36,751 bases of DNA, taken from the IMG/VR virus record IMGVR_UViG_3300042351_000244, positions 1-36,751 of that record, one strand, 5' to 3'. The notes beneath the pieces were generated by a model. It was not told where the DNA came from, did not search any database, and was given only the letters and a program-made list of their open reading frames with translations. The position numbers and the translations under genes are program-made. Within the stretch, counting starts at the first letter, position 1; every line of letters starts with the position of its first letter. The stretch comes from a virus. Positions 1 through 6,836 of the stretch are shown here, piece by piece.

Positions 1-3000
1 TACCAGTACCCAACACAACACCTTCAACTATTGTATGTGGAACTAATTCAATTGCAGTTGATGTCATTAATTGGCCTGCCGTTGTATATGCATGTCCCAT
101 AGCCGCACTTAATCCATATGCACCAGCCGCAGTTATCATAATTGCTTTTCCAGTTCCAACCATTGCTTTAATTTGCTTTTTTTCTTTTTTATATGATTTA
201 TAAAACAATTCCTTTTGTTTATCTGTCATATCTTCCTTTGGAATAGGTCTATCTTCATTCATCAAATTACCAGTCAACCAATGTCTTTTTTGCATTGGCT
301 TACCAGTCTCAGGATCATTTATTATGTGCCCATGACTATCAGTTTCGTATTGTGGAATTTTTTCATATCTTTTTTTACCATTCTCATCCACAGCTATATG
401 GTCATCGTGGTTAAATCTTTCTCCAGTTTCTGGGTCCTCTATCGTTCCCAAACCACCATAAGCTCCAGCTTCAAAAATAGCAACTCCGGCATCTTTGAAC
501 ATAACCGCATGGTGTACGATACCATCCTTAACGGCTTTTGGTATTCCTTTTATTTTATCTACTAAAGCTTTTCCAAAACTTCTTCTTGGTACTGAACCAG
601 GTTTATGACCACCTCTACCAAAAAACTGCTTTCCAGCTTCTTTCATCACTTTAAACTTTTGTTGAATTCTTTCTTTTTGTTTTTGAAACCAATTTTTCTT
701 TTCTTCTGGGTCTTCTGGTTGTGGTTCTGGTAAAGATGTTACATTTTGTATATCTGATTCTTGATTGGCATCTGCTTTTTTAGCTGCAACTCCTTGCTGT
801 TCGGCGAAATCATTACACATTGGTATGGCTTCTTTAATATCCATATCAATAGCCTGAACTTTCATTGGAATTTGATTATCAGGATTTTTTGCATTATATG
901 CCGTTATAGCTGCCCATCTATGATGACCATCGATTACATATCCATCTCTACTTACATAAATTGGTGCAGTTATGCTTGGATGATTTGGGTCATTTTCCAA
1001 TGCGTTCATCATACCAATAACTTTATCACCAACTAATTCGGATTGAGTTGCTTTTAATTTATCAGAAGGAACTTCGGTTTGAACAACTTTAATTCCTTTA
1101 TCTTCTAACATTTTTTTAAATAATGGTTCGGTATCAACTTCTCCATTTTTATCAACTTCCATATCAGCCGCAGGTGTACCAGGTTGTGGTTTACCTTTGA
1201 ATTGTGGCATTTCTGCTCTTGGTATTCCTAAGTTATCATCACAATATAAGTTGGTACCTGGCACAGTCACATCACATAAGTTAATGTTTGGTGCTTTTTC
1301 ACCCCTTTCTTTTGCATCGGATATTTCTTTAGCAACCTTATCAATATCAGTATTAAATTGTTCTAAATCTTTAGGTTCTATACCAGTTGGAATATCAGGT
1401 TCAGAACCAAACGTATCAGTATTTGCTTTTGGCATTTCCTTTTGAACATCATCTGCATTTATTGGATTAAAATCTCCAGCCTTTGGTTCAGCTTTTGGTT
1501 GCTCCGCAGGTTTTTCAGTTGATGTTGAAGTTGGTTGTGTAGGTTCTTCTTTTGAAGATGCTGCAGCTGCTTTAGCTCTTTGAGTTGCTTTCTTAACTGC
1601 TCTTGGAGGAAGTTCTTGCACCGTTATCTTTTCACCATTTTGTAAAGTACCTGTAATTGATTTTTCGAATAGTGCAAATACATCTTCGTTTAAAGAATCA
1701 TCAAATGCCATTTCAATCACCGATTCGGTTCTTACATATTTTGCAGGTCCATTTGGTTTATCAGAATAATACCCACCACCAACAGAATATAATGAATTAC
1801 CACTATCTGTCTTAGCTTCTTTGCCAGGCTTCTCTTTCTTTATATCATCTTTAGTTGCCTTTGGAGTTTCTTCCGGCTTAGTTGGTTCTGTTGTTGGTTT
1901 ATCCTCAGGCTTAGTATCGGATGATTTTCTCGTCATTTTATCCACCAAATCAACATGACTCTCACCTGCAATAGTAATAGGTATTTTACCTTGCGCCGTT
2001 AATTCTTTATTTTTTTCAATTAAATGTTCATCTCTTGCATCATTAAATGCAACTTGAATATCATTTATTTTTGTTGGTTTATCACCATTATCGTCTGGAA
2101 ATGATAATCTATATAATGTCCCTCTATCACCCGTTCCTTTCCAACCATTTTCTTCACTTGGCTTTTCACCTGTTGGATTATCGAAATTTTCTATTGGAGG
2201 CAATCCTGCTTCTTTAGCTGCATCTTGTATAAATTGTTTACCTTCATCATCTAAATAGTCTTTACTTTTCATAGTATGCTCAGGATCATTTGGGTCTAAA
2301 CCTTCACCCTCTCCCTGTCCAACCATACTTGCCCAATTACCTGCTAATATTTGATTATCTTTAAGGCCTGTTTTTTCTTTTTGTTTTTGGTATAATTTAG
2401 AATCGCTTTTATGTACATCCATATCATCACCATCCCATGTATCAACACCTGCACCCAATTCTTTAAACTTTGGTGCAGCATAATCCATTTCATCATTAAA
2501 ATCTATTTCACCGGTTTCATCGTTGGTTGCACCACCTTCACCTACAAATACAATATCTTTCCATCTTTCTTTTGGTATTTTGGATTTAACATCATCTAAT
2601 ATATCATCAACCATTGCTGTGTTTCCGTGCTTTGTTCCATATACGAATCCACCACCTTCCATTTCCATTGTTTGGATTTCTTCACCAGATTTATTTCCCT
2701 TAAATTTTTGTGCTTTAGATTCAGGATCATCATTAGCAGGTTCTCTTTTTGCTGGTTCTGATGGTTGTTCCGTTGGAGTTTTCTTTTTAGCATCAAATTT
2801 TTGTTGGCTTTCCAAATCAGCTAGTTCTTGTTTTTTAGAAGCAAGTATTTCTTTATTCTTTGCCCACTCAGCTTTCTTTTCAGGTGTTGCAAATTGTTCA
2901 GGATTATTTTGTTTCATCCTTTCCAATGCCTTCAATCTATTCTGAGCTTTTTGTATTTCAATTTTAGTATCTTCTATTTTTTCAACAGGAGGTACTTCTG

Positions 3001-4057
3001 TATCATTTGGAGAATTTGCATCAGGTACATCTTGGTCTGGAGTTGGTGTTGTATCAGGTCTAGCCGGTTCATCCATTGGTGGTTCTGCATTAGGTCCTGC
3101 TTCAGGTCCTGTTGGTTCTTCTGGTTTAGTATCATCAGCTTTTGGTGTCGTATCCGCTACTTTTGCTTTTGGATTATATGTTGGGTCATTATCTTGTCTA
3201 ATACTATCCCACATTGCTGCGTTTTCCATATCACCTTTTCTTTTATTTTTTTCGGTCATATGTTTTGCCCAATCAGCTTTTGCAGCTTTAGCTTCAGATG
3301 AATCCTCACCCTTTTCTTTCATTACATCTGTGAATTTATTCCTAGTATCCAATTCTTTCGATTGAACCTCATCATCACTCATTCCTTCAAAATCTTTATC
3401 GGGAGTATTATCAAAATCTTTATTTATATAATTGGTTAGCTTATCATCTTGTGCTTGTACGGAATCTTTTTCACTAGCAGATGCCTCTTTATCTTTTTGT
3501 GCCAATTTAGCACTAGCTTCTTTTTCTCTATCTAAGCGAGCTCCCATAGCAGGGTCTGCTTTTGGGTCAAACATTGCTGCTGCTTTCTTCTTCTTTTCAT
3601 CTTCAGCATCAGCTCCACCACCCTTTTCATCTTCACCCTCTTTACCCTTCTCATCTTCAGGTGCTTTAGCTTTACCATCTTTCTCCGAACCTAGTTCCTG
3701 ATTCATTGCATCTCTCTCAGGACTTCCTTCCGGTGGTAATGCCGCCTCAGCTGCCTTTCTACCTGGCGAATCTTCTGGTTGTCTTAATAAATTTCCAACA
3801 ATACCTTCTTTATCCTCACCTTTAGCATTTTTATATCTAACTTTTTTATTAAGTGCAGGATTACTAAACCCACCTTCTTCAGCTTCGTTGATACTTTTTA
3901 ATAGTTCGGACTTAATATGCCCTAAACCCATTTCGTTTAATACAATTTCCAATTCCTTTACGTGTATTGGATTTTTTGGGTTTGGCATCCCATCGTTTAC
4001 TCGATATGCCCAATCGGATACTATTTCGTTTATTAATTCAGATAAATTCATATTCAT
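1..4057 (-). CDS. Giant multidomain phage protein with TIKI/TraB-like and ParB-like regions (partial, C-terminus outside window)
   Basis: The frame is open from an ATG at 4057 to the left edge, giving at least 1352 residues. A second ATG lies at 4051. The first ATG overlaps the nuclease stop as TAATG, which suggests translational coupling. The N-terminal ~120 residues (SELINEIVSDWAYRVNDGMP) look like a folded domain. Long acidic, Lys/Pro/Thr-rich linkers follow. Residues ~465-705 carry two GX2H motifs (GTKH 474-477 and GESH 698-701) with VGEGG and Glu507 between them, as expected of the TIKI/TraB hydrolase superfamily. Residues ~1035-1060 contain VIDGHHRWAA (D1043-R1047), the signature of ParB-like nuclease domains. 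The visible C-terminal end is hydrophobic and Ala/Gly-rich. Size and domain mosaic resemble phage polyvalent proteins that are packaged and injected, but no packaging signal is visible. The reading frame and ParB-like motif are clear; the TIKI assignment is tentative. Confidence 0.8.
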   Translation of the reverse strand, partial: MNMNLSELINEIVSDWAYRVNDGMPNPKNPIHVKELEIVLNEMGLGHIKSELLKSINEAEEGGFSNPALNKKVRYKNAKGEDKEGIVGNLLRQPEDSPGRKAAEAALPPEGSPERDAMNQELGSEKDGKAKAPEDEKGKEGEDEKGGGADAEDEKKKKAAAMFDPKADPAMGARLDREKEASAKLAQKDKEASASEKDSVQAQDDKLTNYINKDFDNTPDKDFEGMSDDEVQSKELDTRNKFTDVMKEKGEDSSEAKAAKADWAKHMTEKNKRKGDMENAAMWDSIRQDNDPTYNPKAKVADTTPKADDTKPEEPTGPEAGPNAEPPMDEPARPDTTPTPDQDVPDANSPNDTEVPPVEKIEDTKIEIQKAQNRLKALERMKQNNPEQFATPEKKAEWAKNKEILASKKQELADLESQQKFDAKKKTPTEQPSEPAKREPANDDPESKAQKFKGNKSGEEIQTMEMEGGGFVYGTKHGNTAMVDDILDDVKSKIPKERWKDIVFVGEGGATNDETGEIDFNDEMDYAAPKFKELGAGVDTWDGDDMDVHKSDSKLYQKQKEKTGLKDNQILAGNWASMVGQGEGEGLDPNDPEHTMKSKDYLDDEGKQFIQDAAKEAGLPPIENFDNPTGEKPSEENGWKGTGDRGTLYRLSFPDDNGDKPTKINDIQVAFNDARDEHLIEKNKELTAQGKIPITIAGESHVDLVDKMTRKSSDTKPEDKPTTEPTKPEETPKATKDDIKKEKPGKEAKTDSGNSLYSVGGGYYSDKPNGPAKYVRTESVIEMAFDDSLNEDVFALFEKSITGTLQNGEKITVQELPPRAVKKATQRAKAAAASSKEEPTQPTSTSTEKPAEQPKAEPKAGDFNPINADDVQKEMPKANTDTFGSEPDIPTGIEPKDLEQFNTDIDKVAKEISDAKERGEKAPNINLCDVTVPGTNLYCDDNLGIPRAEMPQFKGKPQPGTPAADMEVDKNGEVDTEPLFKKMLEDKGIKVVQTEVPSDKLKATQSELVGDKVIGMMNALENDPNHPSITAPIYVSRDGYVIDGHHRWAAITAYNAKNPDNQIPMKVQAIDMDIKEAIPMCNDFAEQQGVAAKKADANQESDIQNVTSLPEPQPEDPEEKKNWFQKQKERIQQKFKVMKEAGKQFFGRGGHKPGSVPRRSFGKALVDKIKGIPKAVKDGIVHHAVMFKDAGVAIFEAGAYGGLGTIEDPETGERFNHDDHIAVDENGKKRYEKIPQYETDSHGHIINDPETGKPMQKRHWLTGNLMNEDRPIPKEDMTDKQKELFYKSYKKEKKQIKAMVGTGKAIMITAAGAYGLSAAMGHAYTTAGQLMTSTAIELVPHTIVEGVVLGTG

Positions 4058-4659
4058 TAAAATTTGTGGTCTTCTTTTTCACATATCATTTCTAACTCAT
4101 CCCAATGAAATTTAGGTTTTTGATTTAGAAATACAAAACATTTCCATTTTTTACTTTTTTCAAAATAAATGTGTTTTTGTAAGTGCGATGGAATTGCTGC
4201 TCCAGTTGGTACTCTTTTTACAGGCGTATCAAAGAATGTTTTTATTAGTACAGTTATATTTTCAGTATCATCCCATTTACGAATTTGTTCTTCTAACAAT
4301 CTCCATTCACCTCTATTAAGGTATTGGTCTTGCATTATACAATTTAAGTAAGAAAATGTTTGTTTTAGATTCTCCATATTATCAGAAAATGTTGCAGCTG
4401 GTGCACCATGTCCTTTATCGTATATGTTTTTAGCGTAATCATCCGCATCTGATGTTTTAATATTTGGTTCTTTATAAAAATCCATAGCCCCTCTATTTAC
4501 ATTTGTAGGACGGTTTGTTGAACGATACTTAATTACTAAGGGTTGTTCTAATGATTGTGAGTATAAAACCTCAAACACATCGTTTTTAATTCTTACATTC
4601 TGTCCAAAAGAAACCAAAGAAAGGATTATAAAACTAAAAAGGATACCAATTTTCTTCAT
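4057..4659 (-). CDS. Exported DNA/RNA non-specific endonuclease (beta-beta-alpha metal family)
   Basis: This 200-residue protein begins with a signal peptide: MKK, a hydrophobic core (GILFSFIILSLVSF), then Gly-Gln at 19-20, the style common in Bacteroidota secreted proteins. The body has the marks of the Serratia nuclease/NUC1 family: DKGHGAPA at 81-88 (a DRGH variant with the general base His84), and LNRGEWRLLE at 114-123, where Asn115 and Glu123 match the metal-binding Asn and downstream Glu with the family's N-x7-E spacing. A later VPTGAAIPSHLQKHIYF segment matches the family's conserved strand before the C-terminus. It should cut DNA and RNA with a divalent metal outside the cytoplasm. 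The family usually exceeds 230 residues, so this is a compact form. A TATTTATA box lies upstream and the stop overlaps the next start. Infection role (clearing extracellular DNA, attacking rivals, or lysis-phase nucleotide release) is unknown. Confidence 0.85.
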   Translation of the reverse strand: MKKIGILFSFIILSLVSFGQNVRIKNDVFEVLYSQSLEQPLVIKYRSTNRPTNVNRGAMDFYKEPNIKTSDADDYAKNIYDKGHGAPAATFSDNMENLKQTFSYLNCIMQDQYLNRGEWRLLEEQIRKWDDTENITVLIKTFFDTPVKRVPTGAAIPSHLQKHIYFEKSKKWKCFVFLNQKPKFHWDELEMICEKEDHKF

Positions 4660-4683
4660 ATTATAGCATATTTTTGTATATAC

Positions 4684-4691
4684 TATAAATA
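4684..4691 (-). promoter_or_regulatory. Candidate late promoter box TATTTATA upstream of the nuclease gene
   Basis: Read on the minus strand, ATATTTATAGTATATAC lies 24 nt before the nuclease ATG at 4659. It is one of eight near-identical boxes before transcription units in this window. No -35 element is evident. Confidence 0.55.
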
Positions 4692-4698
4692 TGGGTTC

Positions 4699-5985
4699 TT
4701 ATAGTTTTCCGTAATCCAAACCCCAACTAGCCTTAACAGGAAACCCACTCCCTTCAATGATTTCCTTCAATCCCCTAATTAATTGCTTATCCACATCAGT
4801 AGGAACATCAAAAAGGAACGAGTCATATGTGTATAAACAAAAGTTAATACCACTTCCCTTTATATAATCCAATATTTTTCTCATAACCTCAATGTTCATT
4901 TCAGTCTCAACGGCTTGTAATAAGTAGTTGAATACCTTTTGTGCATTTGGTTGTTCTATCCACTCTAACGGAATCTCTCTATGTGGTGTTTGTAGGAATC
5001 CTTTCTTTTGTACATCAATCCATAAGTTATCAATGTAATCAGCTACGGCATTAAAATATGGAATTGTACGGAAATCATCATCGATACCACCATAAAGTAA
5101 TTGGAACGTAATACCTTTTGATTCATCCACACTACATCCATATTGTTCGGCTAACCACTCATGCACACTGGTTGTTGGGAGTTCGAAGTTCACCAACTTA
5201 CCAATCAAACGGGGGTGATATGCGTTATAATCCATTTGTAGGAATATCCCATCCGATACGAAACATTCTCTACTACCATCCGTTTTGTTTAGGGCGGCAT
5301 AGTTCACACCACCATGTCTATTTGATGGTCTACCTGTCACCGTAAATGGATTGTATTCGGTGTACACTAAGTTATCGGATGAAAGCTGTTTGGAAGCTTG
5401 AGGCCATCTATCAATAAATTTTTTCCCATCGACACGGATTCCAAATTGTTCGATATCTGAAAGGGTAGGTATAAACACTTCATTGTACCATTTAAGTGTA
5501 GGAGTATAATGTTCTTTATGGAAGTACTTACCGAATTGTGGTTGTATTGCTTCTACAATCTTCATTAGAGGAAGGGATTGTATCAAGTCATCTCTATACC
5601 CTTTGTGAGTTAGAGTTGAAAGGAGGGGATTTAAAGGGGCTTCATAATCAATTACCTTTGCTTCCTTTCTAAAATATGCCGAATCTACATCATATAAATT
5701 TACCGAAACATTAAGAGTATGTAATATCTTCTTTTTTTGAAATATCCACTTTTGTCCGTTGGTATTGAGTACCGTCTCTATTTGCTCAATAGATAGCGAT
5801 AGAGCGTCTGTATGTTTATGTGGTAGAATGTACAATCCATCAGAACATCGTACAACTACGAGCGAAAGAGAAGTGTTTAACGGATGCTTACTATTATCTA
5901 CCCACAATGGATACCAAATAGATGCTTCCGTTTCCAGCTTTTCTTTTAGTTGATTAACTTCTTCAATAGACTCAATAATCTTCAT
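4699..5985 (-). CDS. Short divergent family A DNA polymerase (PolA-like)
   Basis: I start at the ATG at 5985 (428 aa, MKIIES...), because an upstream ATG at 6021 would add a hydrophobic dozen residues lying inside the tmRNA terminator. Numbering from 5985, motif A is FLQMDYNAYHPRL with catalytic Asp252, the O helix is SKGITFQLLYGG (Lys290, Tyr298-Gly299), and motif C is YTYDSFLFDV with Asp388. TGRPSNR at 217-223 corresponds to the TGRLSS motif before the palm. Both catalytic aspartates and the O-helix Lys/Tyr are kept. The O-helix Arg four residues before the Lys is replaced (Val/Asp region), and the usual HDE of motif C is YDS. The ~180 N-terminal residues are where a 3'-5' exonuclease would be, but I see no complete DxE triad, so proofreading may be lost. 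It probably acts in phage DNA synthesis or repair. Finding it beside tail genes and a tmRNA is unusual. Confidence 0.88.
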   Translation of the reverse strand: MKIIESIEEVNQLKEKLETEASIWYPLWVDNSKHPLNTSLSLVVVRCSDGLYILPHKHTDALSLSIEQIETVLNTNGQKWIFQKKKILHTLNVSVNLYDVDSAYFRKEAKVIDYEAPLNPLLSTLTHKGYRDDLIQSLPLMKIVEAIQPQFGKYFHKEHYTPTLKWYNEVFIPTLSDIEQFGIRVDGKKFIDRWPQASKQLSSDNLVYTEYNPFTVTGRPSNRHGGVNYAALNKTDGSRECFVSDGIFLQMDYNAYHPRLIGKLVNFELPTTSVHEWLAEQYGCSVDESKGITFQLLYGGIDDDFRTIPYFNAVADYIDNLWIDVQKKGFLQTPHREIPLEWIEQPNAQKVFNYLLQAVETEMNIEVMRKILDYIKGSGINFCLYTYDSFLFDVPTDVDKQLIRGLKEIIEGSGFPVKASWGLDYGKL

Positions 5986-5990
5986 AAGTA

Positions 5991-6022
5991 CAAAGATACA
6001 AAAAAAATCCCAAACTACCAAA
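5991..6022 (-). promoter_or_regulatory. Possible Bacteroidota-type promoter for the polymerase gene
   Basis: TATCTTTG at 5998-5991 fits the TAnnTTTG -7 box of Bacteroidota housekeeping promoters, and a TTTG at 6022-6019 lies 20 nt upstream, near the -33 position. The predicted transcript would start almost at the ATG at 5985, so the message could be leaderless. The upstream TTTG falls in the terminator loop. This is the only upstream gap of more than 30 nt without a TATTTATA box. Confidence 0.35.
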
Positions 6023-6036
6023 TATAGTTCGGGATT
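6000..6036 (-). terminator. Intrinsic terminator directly after the tmRNA
   Basis: A 12-bp stem (6025-6036 with 6006-6017, containing one G-U pair) encloses a 7-nt loop and is followed by eight T on the minus strand. It begins 5 nt after the tmRNA discriminator base. Confidence 0.85.
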
Positions 6037-6040
6037 TTAG

Positions 6041-6426
6041 TGGAGATGACGGGACTCGAACCCGTGTCTTACAAAGTAACCATAATACCAGCATGTCACA
6101 CGTTTAGGATAAAGTTTAATCTTATTCACTTTCCAAAATAATTGGGGCCGTATGGTTAATACAGCGATTCCACCATCCTATCAGTATTAAACAGCCGATA
6201 GGTAGAGCTGCGGTTGTTCACTTCTATTTAAATCCCACGAGTGATGCGGGAGGTGATTAGGCTGCTACAGCGTAATCGTAAGCTCCTACAAATGCCATAG
6301 CATCTTCGAAGTTCCAAGTAGATAATTCTACGTCGGTTATTGTTTTGTACAGATTTAAAGACATCTAGCACTTCTGTCTACGTGTGATACTATGTTTCTC
6401 ATTGCAATCAATTCCGTAACATCCCC
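6041..6426 (-). ncRNA. ssrA: Phage-encoded tmRNA (ssrA), tag peptide GAYDYAVAA
   Basis: The 5' end GGGGATG (6426-6420) pairs over 7 bp, with one G-U, to CATCTCC (6048-6042), followed by discriminator A at 6041. The 3' domain has a T arm with a 5-bp stem and TTCGAGT loop, close to bacterial tmRNA 3' ends. CCA is not encoded (CTA follows) and must be added. The tag frame GGA GCT TAC GAT TAC GCT then GTA GCA GCC TAA at 6286-6257 gives GAYDYAVAA. It has the same length and layout as the Bacteroidota tag GENNYALAA and keeps the protease-recognised Ala-Ala end. The 386-nt length is normal for one-piece tmRNA. It would rescue stalled ribosomes and mark products for proteolysis during infection. A TATTTATA box lies 6 nt before the 5' end and a strong terminator follows, so it is a separate transcription unit. 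Pseudoknots were not modelled. Confidence 0.93.
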
Positions 6427-6432
6427 ATAGTT

Positions 6433-6440
6433 TATAAATA
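6433..6440 (-). promoter_or_regulatory. Candidate promoter box TATTTATA upstream of the tmRNA
   Basis: The box ends 6 nt before the predicted mature tmRNA 5' G, the distance expected between a -10 element and a start site. This case ties the motif to a likely transcription start and fixes its orientation. Confidence 0.6.
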
Positions 6441-6459
6441 CAAATATACGAATAATAAT

Positions 6460-6828
6460 TTAGATTACCAAATCTTTCTTTTTTCTAAATTGAACTAAGT
6501 TTGGTAGATATGATTGTATTAATGGTATTTTATCAACACCTGTCTTTATTGATTTAAAATTACATTCTCTTATTTCTTCATCAGTTCCTTTGATTTTCCA
6601 ATCCAATGATACTGTACTATAAAATGCGTTTTCTACAAATTTACTATATCCAATATAATCTACTTCAGTTATTCTGGATTGTGTATCATTTGCTTTTTGT
6701 ATAAAATATCTTACAATATATCCTCTTTGATAATCCAAATCCGTTGGAGTTGGGATATATGGTGATATTCGCTTTTCTCTAAACTCACTTCCTATATTTG
6801 CTACTTTGTTATATCTACTTAAATCCAT
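6460..6828 (-). CDS. Small tail-cluster protein, function unknown
   Basis: This 122-residue protein is polar and rich in Tyr, Lys and Ile, with no signal peptide or membrane segment. It starts MDLSRYNKVANIG and ends in a basic RKKKDLVI. Its start lies 8 nt after the stop of the baseplate hub candidate, so it is the last gene of the tape measure/baseplate operon, just before the tmRNA promoter. A small baseplate wedge or tail-completion component is the natural guess from position, but I do not recognise the family. The middle part (RGYIVRYFIQKANDTQSRITEVDYIGYSKF, residues ~35-64, read as two short strands) suggests a mixed beta fold. The coding call is firm; the function is open. Confidence 0.75.
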   Translation of the reverse strand: MDLSRYNKVANIGSEFREKRISPYIPTPTDLDYQRGYIVRYFIQKANDTQSRITEVDYIGYSKFVENAFYSTVSLDWKIKGTDEEIRECNFKSIKTGVDKIPLIQSYLPNLVQFRKKKDLVI

Positions 6829-6836
6829 TTTTATTA

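Noticed and set aside
2596-2796. 66-codon minus-strand frame inside the giant left-end gene
   Set aside because: Out of frame with the long open protein that carries the GX2H and DGHHR motifs; Lys/Asn-rich and without family features.
5986-6021. Upstream ATG at 6021 as polymerase start
   Set aside because: It lies in the stem of the tmRNA terminator, gives an odd hydrophobic extension (VVWDFFCIFVL), and would precede the promoter-like box.
6041-6110. A tRNA gene suggested by the T arm and acceptor sequence
   Set aside because: No anticodon or D arm lies within tRNA distance; the 5' partner strand is 380 nt away with a tag frame between, so it is the 3' part of a tmRNA.
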